The notes beneath the pieces were generated by a model. The model was not told the DNA's origin. It saw nothing but the letters and a program-made list of their open reading frames with translations, and made no database searches. Positions 27,263 through 35,390 of a stretch of DNA of 64,000 nucleotides are shown here, one piece after another. Made by a program: the position numbers and the translations under genes. Source of the DNA: Gammaproteobacteria bacterium (lineage in GTDB: Bacteria > Pseudomonadota > Gammaproteobacteria > Pseudomonadales > Azotimanducaceae); assembly GCA_003247835.1 (NCBI GenBank), contig QJYB01000090.1, forward strand, positions 1-64,000. Reading direction: 5' to 3'. Position 1 is the stretch's first letter, and each line of letters begins with the position of its first letter.

Positions 27263-27947
27263 GTCGTCTGAAGCCGAAATACACGTACCCGCCGATCAGC
27301 ACGATGGCGAGTCCGAACCACTGCACCGCGTAGCCCGTGTGCCTGCCCGCGGGCATGTTGAGGCTCATCGGCACCGGCACCAGCGCACCGGGCTGCCCAT
27401 CTTCCAGGCGGATTTCCCGGGGGACGGCATTGTCCAGCAAGGCTGACATCCGCGCCACCTCGAACCGCTGAATCACCTTCGGCCAGCCTTCCGGCCACTC
27501 ATCCGGACCGTAGATGGGCAGCAGGCCGAGCTCCGGCCAGACCAGACCGACGAGCGTCACGTGTCCGGCAGGGGTCTCGACCACCGGCAGCGAGCGCCGG
27601 CCGGGGTCACCGGCGAGAAAACCCCGATGCACCAGCCAGCGTCGCCCGTCATCGGTACGAAAGCTCGTGATCACGCCGTAGCCCACCTCGCCCGCGTGTG
27701 TCTGATTGTCCAGCAGGAACGTGCGCTCCGGCTCGTAGGCACCGGACAGCCGGAGACGTTCGAAGTCCGACAGTGACGTGCCCGGCACCTGGGGCAGCGC
27801 ACCGATACGCGTCAGCATCTGCTCTTCCAGCTGCCGTTTCTCTTCGGCTCGGCCGAGCTGCCAGCAACCCAGACCGACGAGCAGCGGCAGCAGCGCGAGG
27901 ACGAACAGCGTCATCCGCCATCCGGGCCGGAAGCGCCGCTCAGCCAC
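27240..27947 (-). CDS. SURF1 family cytochrome-oxidase assembly protein
   Basis: SURF1 protein of 235 aa, an assembly factor that helps deliver heme to oxidase subunit I. It has two membrane helices at the ends (about 12-28 and 208-226) around a periplasmic domain with GCWQLGRAEEK near the start and YAVQWFGLA before the last helix, both family signatures. The N-terminal WQxxR-type motif is intact. It is divergent from the DUF2909 gene and overlaps the downstream SCO-like gene by 23 bp. Confidence 0.93.
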   Translation of the reverse strand: MAERRFRPGWRMTLFVLALLPLLVGLGCWQLGRAEEKRQLEEQMLTRIGALPQVPGTSLSDFERLRLSGAYEPERTFLLDNQTHAGEVGYGVITSFRTDDGRRWLVHRGFLAGDPGRRSLPVVETPAGHVTLVGLVWPELGLLPIYGPDEWPEGWPKVIQRFEVARMSALLDNAVPREIRLEDGQPGALVPVPMSLNMPAGRHTGYAVQWFGLAIVLIGGYVYFGFRRRDGSNDG

Positions 27948-28084
27948 GCACGCGCCTGCTGCGGGTCGCCGTCGTACCGCGCCGGTCGAGCTGACGGCGT
28001 GGGGTCATTGGAGTACAGTGGGTCCCCCATGACGGCATCGTGCTGTCAACCGAACTCACCGTCCTCATCGGATCAGCCAATTCC

Positions 28085-28345
28085 ATGTATCTGAAAATCA
28101 TCATCTTCGTGCTGCTCATCGGCGTCATCGCGAGTCTCATGAGCGGGCTGTTCTTTCTGTTCAAGGACAGCGAGAAGCCGGAATCCCGGCGGACGCTGCA
28201 CGCGCTCGGTGTTCGCATCACGCTGGCGGCCGCGCTGCTCTGCACGATTTTCTACGGCTTCTACACCGGTCAGCTCCGGCTCGGCACCAACGCCCCCTGG
28301 CACGGTGCGACTTCGGCTCAGGTACCGACGGACGCTGCGCACTGA
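28085..28345 (+). CDS. DUF2909 twin-helix membrane protein
   Basis: Small membrane protein of 86 aa with two helices (about 2-22 and 40-58). The pattern MYLKIIIFVLLIG, SLMSGLFFLFKD and SRRTLHALGVRI is the DUF2909 family, found next to cytochrome-oxidase genes in gammaproteobacteria; no function is known. The ATG at 28085 matches the family start, although the frame is open upstream. It is the only plus-strand gene inside the cox cluster, lying opposite the direction of SURF1 and coxC. A strong terminator follows 20 bp after the stop. Confidence 0.85.
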   Translation: MYLKIIIFVLLIGVIASLMSGLFFLFKDSEKPESRRTLHALGVRITLAAALLCTIFYGFYTGQLRLGTNAPWHGATSAQVPTDAAH

Positions 28346-28365
28346 CCGGCCGCAACTCCGGTAGC

Positions 28366-28396
28366 AAAAAGGCGGACACGAGGTCCGCCTTTTTTT
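28366..28396. terminator. Bidirectional intrinsic terminator between DUF2909 and coxC
   Basis: GGCGGAC (28371-28377), ACGAG, and GTCCGCC (28383-28389) form a perfect stem with AAAAA before and TTTTTTT after. It can terminate the plus-strand DUF2909 gene and, on the minus strand, the coxBA-ctaG-coxC mRNA. Hence SURF1 and downstream genes probably have their own promoter. Confidence 0.9.
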
Positions 28397-28440
28397 ATTC
28401 CGCGTCTGCGTGATTCCGCCGTGCTACATCGCGTGATGTT

Positions 28441-29352
28441 TCACATCACATAGACGAAGAAGAACAGGCACACCCAGACCACGTCCACGAAGTGCCAGTA
28501 CCAGGACGCCGCCTCGAAGCCGAAGCAGTCCTTCGGCGCGAAGTGTCCCTTGAGCGATCGCAGGAACTGGATGAGCAGGATGAACGTGCCGAGGGTCACG
28601 TGGAATCCGTGGAACCCGGTCAGAATGAAGAACGTCGAGCCGTAGATGCCGCTGTGCAGCGTCAGGCCGAGCTCGTGGTAAGCGTGCAGGTACTCGTAGC
28701 TCTGCAGCGTCAGGAACAGGATGCCGAGCAGGATGGTCAGTCCCAGCCAGGCAATCAGCTTGCCCCGTGCCTTGTCCTTGATCGCCGTGTGCGCGAAGTG
28801 CACGGTCACGCTGGAGGTGAGCAGGATCACCGTGTTCCAGAACGGCAGGTAGGACACCCAGTTCGTGATACCCGGTGCCGCCATGCTTTCGTGAGGCGCC
28901 GGGAAGAGCGTGTTGTCGGGATTCGACATCACTGGCCACTCGGCGGTGAAGTTAGGCCACAGTACCCCGGTGATCGCCTTGTCACCCTCACCACCAATCC
29001 ACGGCACCGCGAAGTTGCGCGCGTAGAAAAGAGCGCCGAAGAAGGCGAAGAAGAACATCACCTCGGAAAAGATGAACCAGCCCATGCCCCATACGTAGGA
29101 GCGCTTGAGCTGCTCGTTGGCAAGGCCCTGCTGATTCTCCTCGATCACCTTGGAGAACCAGAAGAAGAGCACCACTGCCAGGATGCCGAGGCCGGCGAAA
29201 GACATCCAGTCCGTTGCTGCTTCACCTGCCTTGACGTCGTTCAGCCAGGTGCCGAAGCCCGCCAGCATCATGAAGACGCCGAACGCGATCCACACCGGAT
29301 ACCACCCGTTGTGTGGTATGTAGTAGACCGACTGGTCGGAGGGGCTAGCCAT
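28441..29352 (-). CDS. coxC: Cytochrome c oxidase subunit III
   Basis: Seven-helix oxidase subunit III of 303 aa. Signatures are FIFSEVMFFFAFFGALFYAR (about 92-111), the loop with LWPNFTAEWP, HESMAAPGITNW, ILLTSS, and the C-terminal FHGFHVTLGT and SWYWHFVDVVWV. The full-length form, not the shortened quinol-oxidase type, suits an aa3/caa3 oxidase. It lies 50 bp after ctaG on the same strand and ends before the bidirectional terminator. Confidence 0.97.
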   Translation of the reverse strand: MASPSDQSVYYIPHNGWYPVWIAFGVFMMLAGFGTWLNDVKAGEAATDWMSFAGLGILAVVLFFWFSKVIEENQQGLANEQLKRSYVWGMGWFIFSEVMFFFAFFGALFYARNFAVPWIGGEGDKAITGVLWPNFTAEWPVMSNPDNTLFPAPHESMAAPGITNWVSYLPFWNTVILLTSSVTVHFAHTAIKDKARGKLIAWLGLTILLGILFLTLQSYEYLHAYHELGLTLHSGIYGSTFFILTGFHGFHVTLGTFILLIQFLRSLKGHFAPKDCFGFEAASWYWHFVDVVWVCLFFFVYVM

Positions 29353-29402
29353 GAGTCATCACTCCCGATCTGTTCGTATTTGTTTGTTGTAAATGGACCG
29401 CT

Positions 29403-29999
29403 TCATTCGCCACCGAGGATGTCCGCCGTCGATTCCTTGAGCAGCTCCCGGCTGCCCGCGAGCTCGGTGATGTCGAACAGCGCATAGGACAGCGAGACCG
29501 ACTGCACGTTGGGCGGCAGGTCCGCATCCACGAAGAAGCGCATCGGCATCTCCATCTCCTCGCCCGGCTCGAGCACCTGCTGTGTGAAGCAGAAGCATTC
29601 CGTCTTGTGGAAATGGTCCGTCGCGGTCAGCGGCACCACCGACGGCACCGCCTGACCGATCATCGTCTTATCCGTTGGGTTCCTGACATAGAACTTCGCT
29701 TCGTTAAGCTCGCCCGGATGCACCCGCATGCCGTTCTTTTCCGCCCAGAACTGCCAGGGCATGCCGTCGTTTGTGTTGACGATGAAATTCACTTTTACCA
29801 GCCGCGAGCGGTCGATCCGCTCGCTGGCCGGATCGTAGGTGTACTGGCCGCCGGTCCGGCCGCCGAGACCCGTGGCCTCGCAGAGCAGGTTGTACATCGG
29901 AATGAGCGCCCAGCCGAAACCGAACATCCCCACCACGATGAGGACGAGCCTGCCCACCGTGCTGGCGGGTGTTCGATTTTTTTTTGCGGCTCGGCTCAT
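29403..29999 (-). CDS. ctaG: Cytochrome c oxidase assembly protein CtaG/Cox11
   Basis: Copper chaperone of 198 aa that inserts CuB into oxidase subunit I. One N-terminal membrane helix (about 15-36, LIVVGMFGFGWALIPMYNLL) is followed by a beta domain with the copper site ECFCF (about 132-136), so both copper Cys are intact, and the MRFFVD strand near 150. It sits between coxA (19 bp) and coxC (50 bp) as in other gammaproteobacteria. Confidence 0.96.
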   Translation of the reverse strand: MSRAAKKNRTPASTVGRLVLIVVGMFGFGWALIPMYNLLCEATGLGGRTGGQYTYDPASERIDRSRLVKVNFIVNTNDGMPWQFWAEKNGMRVHPGELNEAKFYVRNPTDKTMIGQAVPSVVPLTATDHFHKTECFCFTQQVLEPGEEMEMPMRFFVDADLPPNVQSVSLSYALFDITELAGSRELLKESTADILGGE

Positions 30000-30018
30000 A
30001 CCCGTGTTCTATCCGCGC

Positions 30019-31623
30019 TCAGGAATGCGCTTCGGCGTCCGTCACCTTGGGCGGGTGCGTGAAGCTGTGGTACGGCGCCGGCGACGGCAGCGTCCACTCG
30101 AGCCCGTGCGCGCCTTCCCAGACACGATCGGTCGCCGGCTTCCCGCTGCGGATCGTCTTGATGACGATGTACAGGAAGAACACCTGAGAGAAGCCGAAGA
30201 TGAACGCGCCGATGGACGAGATCATGTTGAAGTCCGCGAACTGCAGCGCGTAGTCCGGAATCCGCCTCGGCATGCCGGCCAGCCCCGAGAAATGCTGCGG
30301 GAAGAACGTCACGTTGACGCCGATGAACGACAGCCAGAAGTGCAGCTTGCCAAGCGACTCGTCGTACATACGTCCGCACCATTTCGGCAGCCAGTAGTAG
30401 ACGGCCGCAATGATCGAGAACAGCGCGCCCGGTACCAGCACGTAGTGGAAGTGGGCCACCACGAAATAGGTGTCGTGATACTGGTAATCCGCCGGTGTGA
30501 TGGCGAGCATCAGGCCGGAGAAGCCGCCGATGGTGAACAGAATCACGAACGCGATGGCGAACAGCATGGGTGTTTCGAACGACATCGAGCCACGCCACAT
30601 GGTGGACACCCAATTGAACACTTTCACCCCGGTCGGAATGGCGATCAGCATGGTCGCGTACATGAAGAAGAGCTGCCCTGCCAGCGGCATGCCCACGGTG
30701 AACATGTGGTGGGCCCAGACGATGAACGACAGGAAGGCGATGGACGCCGTGGCGTACACCATGGAGTCGTAGCCGAACAGCGGCTTGCGGCTGAAGGTCG
30801 GGATGATCTGCGAGACCACGCCGAACGCCGGCAGGATCATGATGTAGACCTCCGGGTGACCGAAGAACCAGAAGATGTGCTGGAACATCACCGGGTCACC
30901 ACCACCGGCCGCGTTGAAGAAGCTTGTGCCGAAGTGGATGTCGAACAGCATCATGGTCACCGCGCCGGCGAGTACCGGCATGACGGCGAGCAGCAGGTAA
31001 GCCGTGATCAGCCAGGTCCAGACGAACAGCGGCATCTTCATCAGCGTCATGCCCGGAGCGCGCATGTTCAGGATCGTCGCGATGATGTTGATCGAGCCCA
31101 TGATCGAGGAAGCCCCCATCATGTGCACGCCGAAGATGAAGTACGTCACCGTCTCGGGTGCGTAGGTGGTGGACAGCGGCGCGTAGAAGGTCCAGCCGAA
31201 GTTGGGACCGCCGGCGTCCATGAACAGCGTCGAGATCAGCAGCGTGAACGCGAACGGCAGGATCCAGAAGGACAGGTTGTTCATGCGCGGCAGTGCCATG
31301 TCCGGCGCACCCACCATCATCGGCACCAGCCAGTTCGCGAGTCCAACGAAGCCGGGCATGATCGCACCGAACACCATGATGAGGCCGTGGTTGGTCGTCA
31401 TCTGGTTGAAGAAGCCAGGCTCCACGAACTGCAGGCCGGGCTGGAACAGCTCGGCGCGGATGACAAGCGCGAGCACGCCACCGATCAGGAACATCAGAAA
31501 GCTGAACCAGAGGTACAGCGTGCCGATGTCCTTGTGGTTGGTGGTAAAGAGCCACCTTGCCAGCCCCTTGTCCGGGCCGTGGTCGTGATGGTCGTCGTGT
31601 CCTGCTACTACAACTTCACTCAT
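30019..31623 (-). CDS. coxA: Cytochrome c oxidase subunit I
   Basis: Heme-copper oxidase subunit I of 534 aa with 12 membrane helices. It holds the low-spin heme and the heme-CuB centre. Seen are TTNHKDIGTLY at the start, TNHGLIMVFGAIMPGF, the D-channel region GAPDMALPRMNN, GHPEVYIMILPAFG (CuB His and the channel Glu), and WAHHMFTVGMP with the CuB His pair. This is an A-type proton-pumping oxidase. Heme type cannot be read from sequence; with no ctaA nearby, heme A synthesis must be encoded elsewhere or heme O used. It starts 11 bp after the coxB stop. Confidence 0.98.
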   Translation of the reverse strand: MSEVVVAGHDDHHDHGPDKGLARWLFTTNHKDIGTLYLWFSFLMFLIGGVLALVIRAELFQPGLQFVEPGFFNQMTTNHGLIMVFGAIMPGFVGLANWLVPMMVGAPDMALPRMNNLSFWILPFAFTLLISTLFMDAGGPNFGWTFYAPLSTTYAPETVTYFIFGVHMMGASSIMGSINIIATILNMRAPGMTLMKMPLFVWTWLITAYLLLAVMPVLAGAVTMMLFDIHFGTSFFNAAGGGDPVMFQHIFWFFGHPEVYIMILPAFGVVSQIIPTFSRKPLFGYDSMVYATASIAFLSFIVWAHHMFTVGMPLAGQLFFMYATMLIAIPTGVKVFNWVSTMWRGSMSFETPMLFAIAFVILFTIGGFSGLMLAITPADYQYHDTYFVVAHFHYVLVPGALFSIIAAVYYWLPKWCGRMYDESLGKLHFWLSFIGVNVTFFPQHFSGLAGMPRRIPDYALQFADFNMISSIGAFIFGFSQVFFLYIVIKTIRSGKPATDRVWEGAHGLEWTLPSPAPYHSFTHPPKVTDAEAHS

Positions 31624-31634
31624 TGCTCGCTACC

Positions 31635-32792
31635 TCACTGGCCCATGTGTTCGATGACGTCCCTGGGCTGCGTGACGTCGTCCGTGTTGTTACTCCAGGA
31701 ATGCCGCTCGTAGTGCACGACGGCTGCGATCTGCGCCGCGTCGAGCTGCTTGCCGAAGGCCTGCATGGCCGTGCCCGTCTTGCCGTTGAGGACGATGTTC
31801 AGATGATCCTCGCGGGGTCCCGTGGCGATGGCACTGCCGTCCAGCGCCGGGAAGACCGGGGGCACGCCTTTGCCGTTCGGCATGTGGCAGGACGCACAGT
31901 AGGTGCCGTACACCTGCTCACCCTGAGCCATCAGCTCCTCGGGGGTGAAGGTCTTGGACAGTGCCTCTTTGCGTACCTCTTCCTGCTGCAGGCGCTCGGC
32001 GTACCAGGCATCGAACTCGTCCTCGGGCATCGCGTTCACGACCACCGGCATGAAGCCGTGATCCTTGCCGCACAGCTCCGTGCACTGGCCACGATAGATG
32101 CCTGCCTTGTCAGGCGGCACGATGGCCCACGTTTCGTTCATGATTCCCGGAATCGCGTCACGCTTGAAGCCGAAGTCCGGCACCCACCAGGAGTGGATGA
32201 CGTCCTCGGCTGTGATCAGGAACCGCACCTTGCGGTTCACCGGGATGCGCAGTGGTTCGTCCACGTCGAGCAGGTAGTACTCACCCTTCTCTTTGCGGCC
32301 GTGAATCTCGTCCTGCGGCGTCTTCAGGTTGGAGAAGTACGCGACCTCGCTGTTGTAATCGTCATCCAGATACTTGTACTGCCACTTCCACTGATAGCCG
32401 CGTACCTCGATGGTCAGGTCCTCGCCGCCGGTGTCGTACATGGCCACCAGTACCTGGGTAGCGGGCCAGGCGATGGCGACCAGGATCAGTGTCGGCGCCA
32501 GGGTCCAGGCGATTTCGAGCTTTGTACTCTCGTGAAACTTGGCAGCCACCGCTCCGGCCGCCCTACGGTGGTGGATCATGGCCCAGAACATGGCGCCGAA
32601 CACCACAATGCCGATCACCACGCAGATCCAGAAGATGTACATGTGCAGGTCGTAGACGGCGTTACTGATCTCCGTCACCCCCCGGCGCATGTTCAGTTCG
32701 TCTGCACCTGCGCCCGCCGCCATGAGAGCAAGAACAAACCCGGCAACAAGCCGGGCCACTGGCGTAAGCCTTCTTTTAATCACCTTGGGCAC
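31635..32792 (-). CDS. coxB: Cytochrome c oxidase subunit II with fused cytochrome c domain
   Basis: Oxidase subunit II of about 385 aa. After a signal sequence (mature start near ADELNM) come two membrane helices and a cupredoxin domain with the CuA site in GQCTELCGKDHGFM. A C-terminal cytochrome c domain has CASCH (heme c). Fusion of CuA and heme c in one chain is the caa3 arrangement. An internal GTG at 32792 is preferred as start because AAGGA lies 8 bp upstream; a longer frame to an ATG at 32855 exists without family similarity. It is the first gene of the minus-strand cox cluster, about 250 bp from a good promoter. Confidence 0.96.
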   Translation of the reverse strand: MPKVIKRRLTPVARLVAGFVLALMAAGAGADELNMRRGVTEISNAVYDLHMYIFWICVVIGIVVFGAMFWAMIHHRRAAGAVAAKFHESTKLEIAWTLAPTLILVAIAWPATQVLVAMYDTGGEDLTIEVRGYQWKWQYKYLDDDYNSEVAYFSNLKTPQDEIHGRKEKGEYYLLDVDEPLRIPVNRKVRFLITAEDVIHSWWVPDFGFKRDAIPGIMNETWAIVPPDKAGIYRGQCTELCGKDHGFMPVVVNAMPEDEFDAWYAERLQQEEVRKEALSKTFTPEELMAQGEQVYGTYCASCHMPNGKGVPPVFPALDGSAIATGPREDHLNIVLNGKTGTAMQAFGKQLDAAQIAAVVHYERHSWSNNTDDVTQPRDVIEHMGQ

Positions 32793-33131
32793 CTTGCGTA
32801 TCCTTGAGAATTCTCTGCCGTCAGACGCGTCCGCAAAAAAATGCCCGCATGGCATCTGCCATGCCGGCTTCCGCGTTCGTGAAAACCCGACGCCTGCTCA
32901 CTAACCTCCCCCGGTCCCGAGCAAGCTCGACTCTCCATCCATCCAGCCTGTTGGCCGAACGGCAATCTGGTGGTTCCGCTGGACTCCCGATGTCCCCCGT
33001 GGGATTCATCCGGCTGATATCGAGCGCCCCTGACTGGCCGCGCAATTATACTGCCGTGCCCCCAATTGACAATAAATCCCGACACAACCGCTAGGCTTTC
33101 AACGCGTTAGCGCGCTGTTGTCGGTGGCGTC
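32793..33131. other. Intergenic region, cox promoter and long leader
   Basis: 339 bp without a recognisable gene. It contains the cox promoter at 33045-33072 on the minus strand and therefore a 5' leader of about 245 nt before coxB. No RNA structure strong enough to name was found by eye. No terminator with U tract is seen for the convergent side. Confidence 0.6.
33045..33072 (-). promoter_or_regulatory. Sigma70 promoter of the cox operon
   Basis: On the minus strand TTGTCA (33072-33067), 16 bp, TATAAT (33050-33045). The -10 is perfect and the -35 has 5 of 6 consensus bases. It directs transcription toward coxB, about 245 bp before the proposed start. Confidence 0.7.
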
Positions 33132-33425
33132 TCAGCGTTCGCCGGAATCATTTCCGGGGTCAGGGTCCGAGTCGGCGTCGGTGTGTTCCGATTTCGCCGC
33201 CGGCAGAATGCGAACCGGCTTCGCCGCATCGTCTGCAGCGGATGATCGCAGGGCGCCATCCAGGCGCGAGCGGGGCGACGGGCTCGCCGCGGCGGCGAGA
33301 TCATCCTCGTGGCCACAGCTCACGCACCGGCGGCGCCGCTCATCGCCTTCGCCGGTCACCTGCAGCCGGTCCATGGCACCGCAGCTGGGGCAAACGGCGC
33401 CGGCAATGAAACGCGGCCGCGTCAC
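33132..33425 (-). CDS. YheV family zinc-ribbon protein
   Basis: Small protein of 97 aa with two CxxC pairs, CPSC (about 12-15) and CVSC (about 33-36), forming a zinc ribbon, and the family start TRPRFIAGAVCPSCGAMD. Function unknown. The C-terminal half is low-complexity, charged and probably disordered. The GTG at 33425 overlaps the aroE stop by 4 bp (GTGA), so it is coupled to aroE; a longer upstream reading frame has no family match. It is the last gene of the dprA-purE-tsaC-aroE run. Confidence 0.85.
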   Translation of the reverse strand: MTRPRFIAGAVCPSCGAMDRLQVTGEGDERRRRCVSCGHEDDLAAAASPSPRSRLDGALRSSAADDAAKPVRILPAAKSEHTDADSDPDPGNDSGER

Positions 33426-34273
33426 GTCCCACCCGCATCGAGCCGTGCCCTGAGCGCCTGGCGCACGGGCTCCGTCTCCGGACGCACACCTCGCCAGAGC
33501 TCGAAGGCGAGCGCTGCCTGGCAGACCAGCATGCCGAGACCGTCCTCCGCCCGCCGCGCCCCTGATGCCAGTGCCCACCGGCAGAACGACGTCTCCCGGC
33601 CGTACATCAGGTCGTAGGCAAATGCCCCCTCCAGCACCGATGCGGACACCGCCGGTACCCGGTCGCCGAGTCCCGCGGACGTGGCATTGATCACCAGGTC
33701 GAACGGGCCGCTGAGCTCGGCGAACGAAACGGCACGCGCGTTCGGTTCACCGGCGTCGGCCAGCCGCCGGGCCAGGGCATCCGCCCGCTCCGGGGTCCGG
33801 TTGGCGATGGTGAGCCGACCTGCCAGCGCCCGGAGCAGCGGCCGCGCCACACCGCGTGCCGCACCACCGGCACCGAGCAGCAGGACGGAGAGCTCGCGCG
33901 GACCGTCGAGCAGACGGCGCAGGTCCGCCACCAGACCCGGGCCATCGGTGTTGTAACCGGCAAAGCCACCGGCGGGACCGACGAGTATCGTGTTCACCGC
34001 GTCCGCAAAGGCAGCCTCCGGATCCAGGTGCGCGACGAAGCGCGACGCGTCGCCCTTGAACGGCACCGTGACGTTGCAGCCACGTCCGCCGGCGCCGAAG
34101 AACGCTTCGACCGTTCGGACGAACCCGTTGAGCGGCGCCTCGATCCGTTCGTAGCGGATGTGCTGGTCCGTCTGGCGGGCAAAGGCCTCGTGAATGAGCG
34201 GCGAAAGTGAGTGCGCCACCGGATGACCGATGACCGCATAACGATCTCCCTCTTCCGCGCCGAGCTCAGTCAA
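33422..34273 (-). CDS. aroE: Shikimate dehydrogenase
   Basis: NADP-dependent shikimate dehydrogenase of 283 aa, fourth step of the shikimate pathway. Seen are AVIGHPVAHSLSPLIHEAF (about 13-31), NVTVPFKGDA with the catalytic Lys (about 67-76), GYNTDGPG, the nucleotide loop LLGAGGAARGV (about 132-142), the NADP-selecting NRT segment, and DLVINATSAG. It begins 12 bp after tsaC and is coupled to yheV by a 4-bp overlap. Confidence 0.97.
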   Translation of the reverse strand: MTELGAEEGDRYAVIGHPVAHSLSPLIHEAFARQTDQHIRYERIEAPLNGFVRTVEAFFGAGGRGCNVTVPFKGDASRFVAHLDPEAAFADAVNTILVGPAGGFAGYNTDGPGLVADLRRLLDGPRELSVLLLGAGGAARGVARPLLRALAGRLTIANRTPERADALARRLADAGEPNARAVSFAELSGPFDLVINATSAGLGDRVPAVSASVLEGAFAYDLMYGRETSFCRWALASGARRAEDGLGMLVCQAALAFELWRGVRPETEPVRQALRARLDAGGT

Positions 34274-34285
34274 CGATCCCTCCTG

Positions 34286-34867
34286 CTATGCCCTGAGCAC
34301 CTGTCCGGACAGGGTCCGGATCTGACTCGGTGCGCCGGCAGAGAGTACCGCGCCGGGCAGCACGTAGTCCCGCGGGCCTGGAAACGGCCGTCCCGTCTGC
34401 CTGCCGGCGAGCCGCAGCTGACGGAGGGCCTGACCGACGTGGCGGGCCGGAGGGTGACCACTGGCATTGGCGGACGTGGACACCAGTGGGCCGCCGAAGC
34501 CACCGGCGAGCGCCCGTGCCTGGGGATGACCGGGCACGCGGACGGCCACCTGATCCCTGCCGCCGGTGATCCAGGTTGGGAATCGGCGGTTCGGCACGAT
34601 CCAGGTGACGGCACCGGGCCAGCTCTCGGCCACGCGGGCGCGCAATTCGCTATCGAGGTCGCCGAGCTCCGGGTCGAAGGCGTGCGCATCTGTGCCGATG
34701 ACGATCAGACCCTTGCTGACATCACGACCCTTCAGCCGCAGCAGCTCACCCACCGCCACGGCATCGAACGGATCGCAGGCGAGTCCCCAGACCCCTTCGG
34801 TTGCGTGCAGGACGAGTCCGCCGGCGCGCAACGCACGCACCCCCAGCCGGATGTGCCAGTCGCTCAA
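34286..34867 (-). CDS. tsaC: Threonylcarbamoyl-AMP synthase TsaC (YrdC/Sua5)
   Basis: Enzyme of about 193 aa that makes threonylcarbamoyl-adenylate for the universal tRNA t6A modification. Visible are LHATEGVWGLACDPFDA (about 19-35), LKGRDVSKGLIVIG (about 46-59), and the terminal STSANASG (about 142-149). The TTG at 34867 is the best start, 14 bp after the purE stop and in line with the E. coli protein length of 190; the open frame runs further upstream without similarity. It lies in the dprA-purE-tsaC-aroE order. Confidence 0.93.
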   Translation of the reverse strand: MSDWHIRLGVRALRAGGLVLHATEGVWGLACDPFDAVAVGELLRLKGRDVSKGLIVIGTDAHAFDPELGDLDSELRARVAESWPGAVTWIVPNRRFPTWITGGRDQVAVRVPGHPQARALAGGFGGPLVSTSANASGHPPARHVGQALRQLRLAGRQTGRPFPGPRDYVLPGAVLSAGAPSQIRTLSGQVLRA

Positions 34868-34881
34868 CGGCGTGGCAGCGG

Positions 34882-35376
34882 TCAGAGCGTGGCCTGGAGT
34901 GCCTCGTTGGCTTTGAGAATCTTCTGCCGGTTGGCTTCCCGATCTGCGGCGACGCGTTCTGCCAGCGCCGGATCGGCGATGGCCAGCATCTGCGCGGCCA
35001 GGTAGCCGGCGTTCCTGGCGCCCGCCTTGCCGACTGCGACCGTCGCCACGGGAATACCGCCCGGCATCTGCACAGTGGACAGCAGCGCATCGAAGCCGGA
35101 CAGGGGACCTGCGTCGATGGGCACGCCGATGACCGGACGTGTCGTGTGCGCTGCCACGGCACCGGCCAGGTGCGCGGCCATGCCGGCGGCGCAGACGAAT
35201 ACCTGACAACCCCGACTGGCGGCATCGGCGACATAGTTGGCAGTGTCGACCGGGGTCCGGTGAGCCGAGGAGACACGTACCTCGTGTTCGATCTCCAGTG
35301 CCCTCAGCACTTCCACTGTGGCCTGCATGACGGGCCAGTCGCTGTCAGATCCCATGAGAATGGCGACGAAACTCAT
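34882..35376 (-). CDS. purE: N5-carboxyaminoimidazole ribonucleotide mutase
   Basis: PurE class I of 164 aa, which rearranges N5-CAIR to CAIR in purine synthesis. Motifs are [12 protein letters not shown] (about 5-16), VSSAHRTP (about 38-45) with the catalytic His, and [13 protein letters not shown] and [14 protein letters not shown]. The ATG at 35376 is used. purK, its usual partner, is not next to it; it sits between dprA (14 bp) and tsaC (14 bp), which is an unusual place compared with the Pseudomonas order as I recall it. Confidence 0.96.
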   Translation of the reverse strand: MSFVAILMGSDSDWPVMQATVEVLRALEIEHEVRVSSAHRTPVDTANYVADAASRGCQVFVCAAGMAAHLAGAVAAHTTRPVIGVPIDAGPLSGFDALLSTVQMPGGIPVATVAVGKAGARNAGYLAAQMLAIADPALAERVAADREANRQKILKANEALQATL

Positions 35377-35390
35377 ATCGAGCCTCCGGC

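Noticed and set aside
29839-31713. Plus-strand open frame of 624 codons, very rich in His, Arg and Glu
   Set aside because: Antisense to coxA and ctaG; composition results from complement of membrane-protein codons.
33066-33071. Plus-strand TTGACA before yheV
   Set aside because: No -10 at correct spacing and no plus-strand gene follows; it overlaps the -35 of the minus-strand cox promoter.
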